DNA of 16,066 nt from positions 1 through 16,066 of the forward strand of contig CAZXPG010000045.1 of the NCBI GenBank assembly GCA_964643145.1. The letters are read 5' to 3'. Positions 13,865 to 16,066 of the stretch are shown here, in pieces. The notes beneath the pieces are model-generated. The model had not been told where the DNA came from, did no database searches, and saw nothing but the letters and a program-made list of their open reading frames with translations. This DNA comes from CAZXPG01 sp964643145 (GTDB taxonomy: Bacteria; Pseudomonadota; Alphaproteobacteria; Rickettsiales; Arcanibacteraceae). The stretch's first letter is position 1; the number at the start of each line of letters is the position of its first letter. Made by a program: the position numbers and the translations under genes.

Positions 13865-15070
13865 ATGTCTCTTATCGCCTCACGCTTAAACCGCATTAAA
13901 CCTTCCCCTACTATTGCCGTTACCAACAAAGCGGCAGAACTGAAAGCCCAAGGCTTAGATATCATTGGCTTAGGTGCTGGGGAGCCTGATTTTGATACGC
14001 CAGACAGCATTAAAGCCACTGCCATTCATGCCATTCAGCAAGGCGCAACTAAATATACTGCGGTTGATGGCACCCCTGCCCTCAAAAAAGCAATCTGCGC
14101 CAAATTCAGCCGCGAGAATGGTGTTACCTACCAGCCCAACCAGATTACCGTGGGAACTGGGGCAAAGCAGGTGCTCTATAACGCCATGATGGCCACGCTT
14201 AACAGTGGTGACGAGGTGATTATCCCCGCGCCTTACTGGGTGTCCTACCCTGATATTGTTGAACTGGCGGAGGGGACGCCGGTATGTGTGCAATGCACCG
14301 CCGAAAATGGCTTCAAGCTTCAGCCTGAACAGTTAGAAGCCGCCATTACCCCCAAAACCAAATGGTTGATCTTGAATTCGCCCAGCAACCCTACCGGTGC
14401 GGCCTATAATGCCAGTGAAATGAAAGCCTTGACTGATGTGCTGCTCAAGCATCCGCATGTCTATGTGTTGGCCGATGATATTTACGAGCATATTCTTTAT
14501 GACGGCTTTACTTTTGTCACACCTGCACAGGTGGAGCCAACGCTACAAGACAGGATCTTGACATTAAACGGCGTATCTAAATCTTATGCGATGACAGGCT
14601 GGCGGATTGGCTATGCGGCTGGGCCAGTGGAACTGATTAAAGCCATTGCGGTGATTCAATCGCAAAGCACGTCCAACCCGTGTTCAGTGAGCCAGGCCGC
14701 AGCAGTGGAAGCATTAAACGGCCCACAGGATTTCTTGCAGCCCCGCGCAGAAGCCTTCCGCACTCGCCGTGACCAGGTGGTGGATGCGCTGAACGCCATT
14801 CCTGGCCTGAACTGCAATAAGCCAGAAGGCGCGTTTTATGTGTTCCCACGCTGCACAGGATTATTTGGCAAGAAAACCCCAACAGGGAAAGTGTTAGAAA
14901 ACAGCAATGACGTGGCCGATTATCTGCTGAGTGAGGCACTGGTGGCCGTGGTGCCAGGGATTGCATTTGGTGCAGAAGGTTTCTTCCGCATTTCCTATGC
15001 CACCTCCAACAGCATACTAGCCGAAGCCTGCAAGCGGATTAAAGAGGCCTGCGCCAAATTGGAAGGGTAA
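13865..15070 (+). CDS. aatA: Class I/II aminotransferase, aspartate aminotransferase type (subgroup Ib)
   Basis: PLP enzyme that moves amino groups between aspartate and 2-oxoglutarate; alphaproteobacterial members may also accept prephenate or aromatic substrates. The 401 residues are full length. Fold marks are LGAGEPDFDTP (about 36-46), TKYTAVDGTPALKKAI, PAPYWVSYPDI, NSPSNPTGA (about 171-179), ADDIYEHILYDG, and the PLP Lys239 in SKSYAMTGWRIGY. The C-terminal FRISYATS supplies the substrate-binding Arg. The Ib subgroup is suggested by the N-terminus and by KYTAVDGTPALK. The start at 13865 lies 26 bp after bioD and has AGGTAG about 6 nt upstream. A 12-bp hairpin follows the stop. Confidence 0.94.
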   Translation: MSLIASRLNRIKPSPTIAVTNKAAELKAQGLDIIGLGAGEPDFDTPDSIKATAIHAIQQGATKYTAVDGTPALKKAICAKFSRENGVTYQPNQITVGTGAKQVLYNAMMATLNSGDEVIIPAPYWVSYPDIVELAEGTPVCVQCTAENGFKLQPEQLEAAITPKTKWLILNSPSNPTGAAYNASEMKALTDVLLKHPHVYVLADDIYEHILYDGFTFVTPAQVEPTLQDRILTLNGVSKSYAMTGWRIGYAAGPVELIKAIAVIQSQSTSNPCSVSQAAAVEALNGPQDFLQPRAEAFRTRRDQVVDALNAIPGLNCNKPEGAFYVFPRCTGLFGKKTPTGKVLENSNDVADYLLSEALVAVVPGIAFGAEGFFRISYATSNSILAEACKRIKEACAKLEG

Positions 15071-15080
15071 TATTGTCGCT

Positions 15081-15112
15081 AAGCTTGTGGGTATAGCAAC
15101 ACCCACAAGCTT
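15081..15112. terminator. Hairpin between convergent aatA and the right-edge gene
   Basis: A perfect 12-bp stem, AAGCTTGTGGGT (15081-15092) and its complement (15101-15112), with an 8-nt loop. Its right arm overlaps the stop codon of the minus-strand gene. No T-run follows on either strand. A role in ending both transcripts is inferred from its convergent position, as for the hairpin at 5983. Confidence 0.5.
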
Positions 15113-16066
15113 ACACTATCGAACCAATATTGCGTTTTGGCCCTCTTACTATCACCCTGCCACGAGGGGTTATTCCCTCTCCCTCAACATGGTTATCAGG
15201 CGTGTCACTATCGCTTTCCTTGCTAGAATCACTGTCACTATAGTGGTTACTATGATAACTACTATGGCTGCTCGGGAAACTACCTGACGAGGCAACACTG
15301 TTATCACTATCACTCCCACTACCATAGACATTCTCTCTGAGGCTCTTGTCGCTCCATTCACGGCAGAGCGGTTGGGGCGATGATGCATTACTCCGCGCTG
15401 TACTCACAGGAAAAGGCAAAATTGCAGCGGAAGAATCCGGGTCTGGAACATACGTCTCCTGCTTATCCTGCTGCACAGCCTGCTCTCTAGGATTCTCATC
15501 TAACGGATCCTTAGAGGAGCGTTGCGAGCCTCCACTACTACTGCTACTATGCGGATATGTTTCATGCGTATTATTCCTAGGTCTATTAAACCACTTAAAC
15601 ACACTATCAGGCGTTATTCCGCTGCCGCTATACGGCGAGGATAGAGGTGGCTGCTCATTTTGCACCGCTCCCCGCTCCATTGTATCCAGGCTGTGATCCT
15701 CTGGCGCAGGCTGGGCATTTTGTTTGTTATTCCCATCACCCCCAGGGGCTATAGCTGTCAACATATCAGCATTAGCAACCTTGTGCTTATCACCTTTCCA
15801 CTCGTTAATAATAGCGGAGATTTTCTTCCGGTTATACGCTAGCAAAGCTACGATACCCGCGAACAGCAGCATCCCTCCCATCACTGCAAATATTGTGCGC
15901 GTTGTATCTTCCCCCTGGTTGCTTCCACCCAGACGGAGCGACGGCGGGTCGTCGCTATATAGCACAGGAAACGGAGTCGGCAACCTGCTTGGCACGAAAG
16001 TGGGAGACCTACTCGGCCCAACGGTCGGGCTCACACTCGGCGTAACACTGGGCAACGTGCTCGGCC
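15111..16066 (-). CDS. Pro/Ser/Thr-repeat single-pass membrane protein, partial (5' end beyond window)
   Basis: Not recognised by family. The frame stays open to the right edge, so the N-terminus is missing; a TTG at 16055 is not a convincing start because the repeat continues beyond it. The visible part begins with about nine tetrapeptides of form P-[ST]-x-x (for example PSVT PSVS PTVG PSRS PTFV). A short spacer and one transmembrane helix follow (about 21 residues, TIFAVMGGMLLFAGIVALLAY), then NRKK as a stop-transfer signal. About 240 residues of hydrophilic tail follow, very rich in Ser, Asp and Pro, with acidic-serine clusters near 240-285. The likely topology is repeat stalk outside and tail in the cytoplasm. 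The domain style is more like eukaryotic surface proteins than typical bacterial ones. Function is unknown. Confidence 0.75.
   Translation of the reverse strand, partial: PSTLPSVTPSVSPTVGPSRSPTFVPSRLPTPFPVLYSDDPPSLRLGGSNQGEDTTRTIFAVMGGMLLFAGIVALLAYNRKKISAIINEWKGDKHKVANADMLTAIAPGGDGNNKQNAQPAPEDHSLDTMERGAVQNEQPPLSSPYSGSGITPDSVFKWFNRPRNNTHETYPHSSSSSGGSQRSSKDPLDENPREQAVQQDKQETYVPDPDSSAAILPFPVSTARSNASSPQPLCREWSDKSLRENVYGSGSDSDNSVASSGSFPSSHSSYHSNHYSDSDSSKESDSDTPDNHVEGEGITPRGRVIVRGPKRNIGSIV

Noticed and set aside
16053..16055. TTG at 16055 as the true start of the right-edge gene.
   Set aside because: The P-[ST]-x-x repeat continues upstream to the window edge in the same frame, so the codon is an internal Leu and the gene is cut by the boundary.

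Overview
The window reads as a piece of chromosome from an alphaproteobacterium, most likely a host-associated lineage of the Rickettsiales/Holosporales type. This placement is inferred from family content and was not tested against a database. The pointers are a DUF2610-family protein, an alphaproteobacterial-style Fur without zinc-binding CxxC pairs, a fur-miaB pair, a bolA-grxD pair, a stand-alone tRNA-Ala(UGC) outside any rRNA operon, and two long proteins with eukaryote-like sequence features. Coding density is high and no intergenic gap exceeds about 200 bases.

Layout. Plus strand, 79-2315: murA and hslO overlap by 4 nt. Minus strand, 2431-4402: bolA, grxD and an orphan ABC-2-type ATPase gene, followed by a small KGG-like gene; grxD and the ATPase gene overlap by one base. 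Plus strand, 4491-5984: proB and a DUF2610 gene. iscX (minus) and nadC (plus) are then divergent. gap and pgk (plus, TAATG junction) form a glycolytic/gluconeogenic pair ending at 9537. Minus strand, 9633-12834, in transcription order: fur, miaB, an unrecognised 286-287-residue gene and an unrecognised 116-residue gene. Plus strand, 13035-15070: tRNA-Ala, bioD and an aspartate aminotransferase gene. Minus strand, 15111 to the right edge: a partial gene for a Pro/Ser/Thr-repeat single-pass membrane protein.

The housekeeping genes cover peptidoglycan precursor synthesis (MurA), redox-regulated chaperoning (Hsp33), proline, NAD and biotin synthesis steps (ProB, NadC, BioD), triose-phosphate metabolism (Gap, Pgk) and amino-donor metabolism (AatA). 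Iron and Fe-S handling recurs: BolA, monothiol glutaredoxin, IscX, Fur and the Fe-S enzyme MiaB. Each biosynthetic pathway is represented by a single scattered step, as is common in streamlined genomes.

The most unusual material is not housekeeping. (1) A family of about 40-bp palindromes occurs three times; two copies are flanked by exact 6-bp direct repeats (TAGATA and TATTTA) that contain the stop codon of the adjacent gene, which looks like a very small mobile element inserting at gene ends. (2) A second short repeat family, built on 7-mers RGAGTCT, also sits at gene ends. (3) The 287-residue minus-strand protein begins with a segment that looks like a mitochondrial presequence, and its 116-residue neighbour also has an acid-free basic N-terminus. 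(4) The right-edge gene encodes a stalk of tetrapeptides P-[ST]-x-x, a membrane segment and a long Ser/Asp-rich tail. (5) The GAPDH carries residue changes that suggest NADP use.
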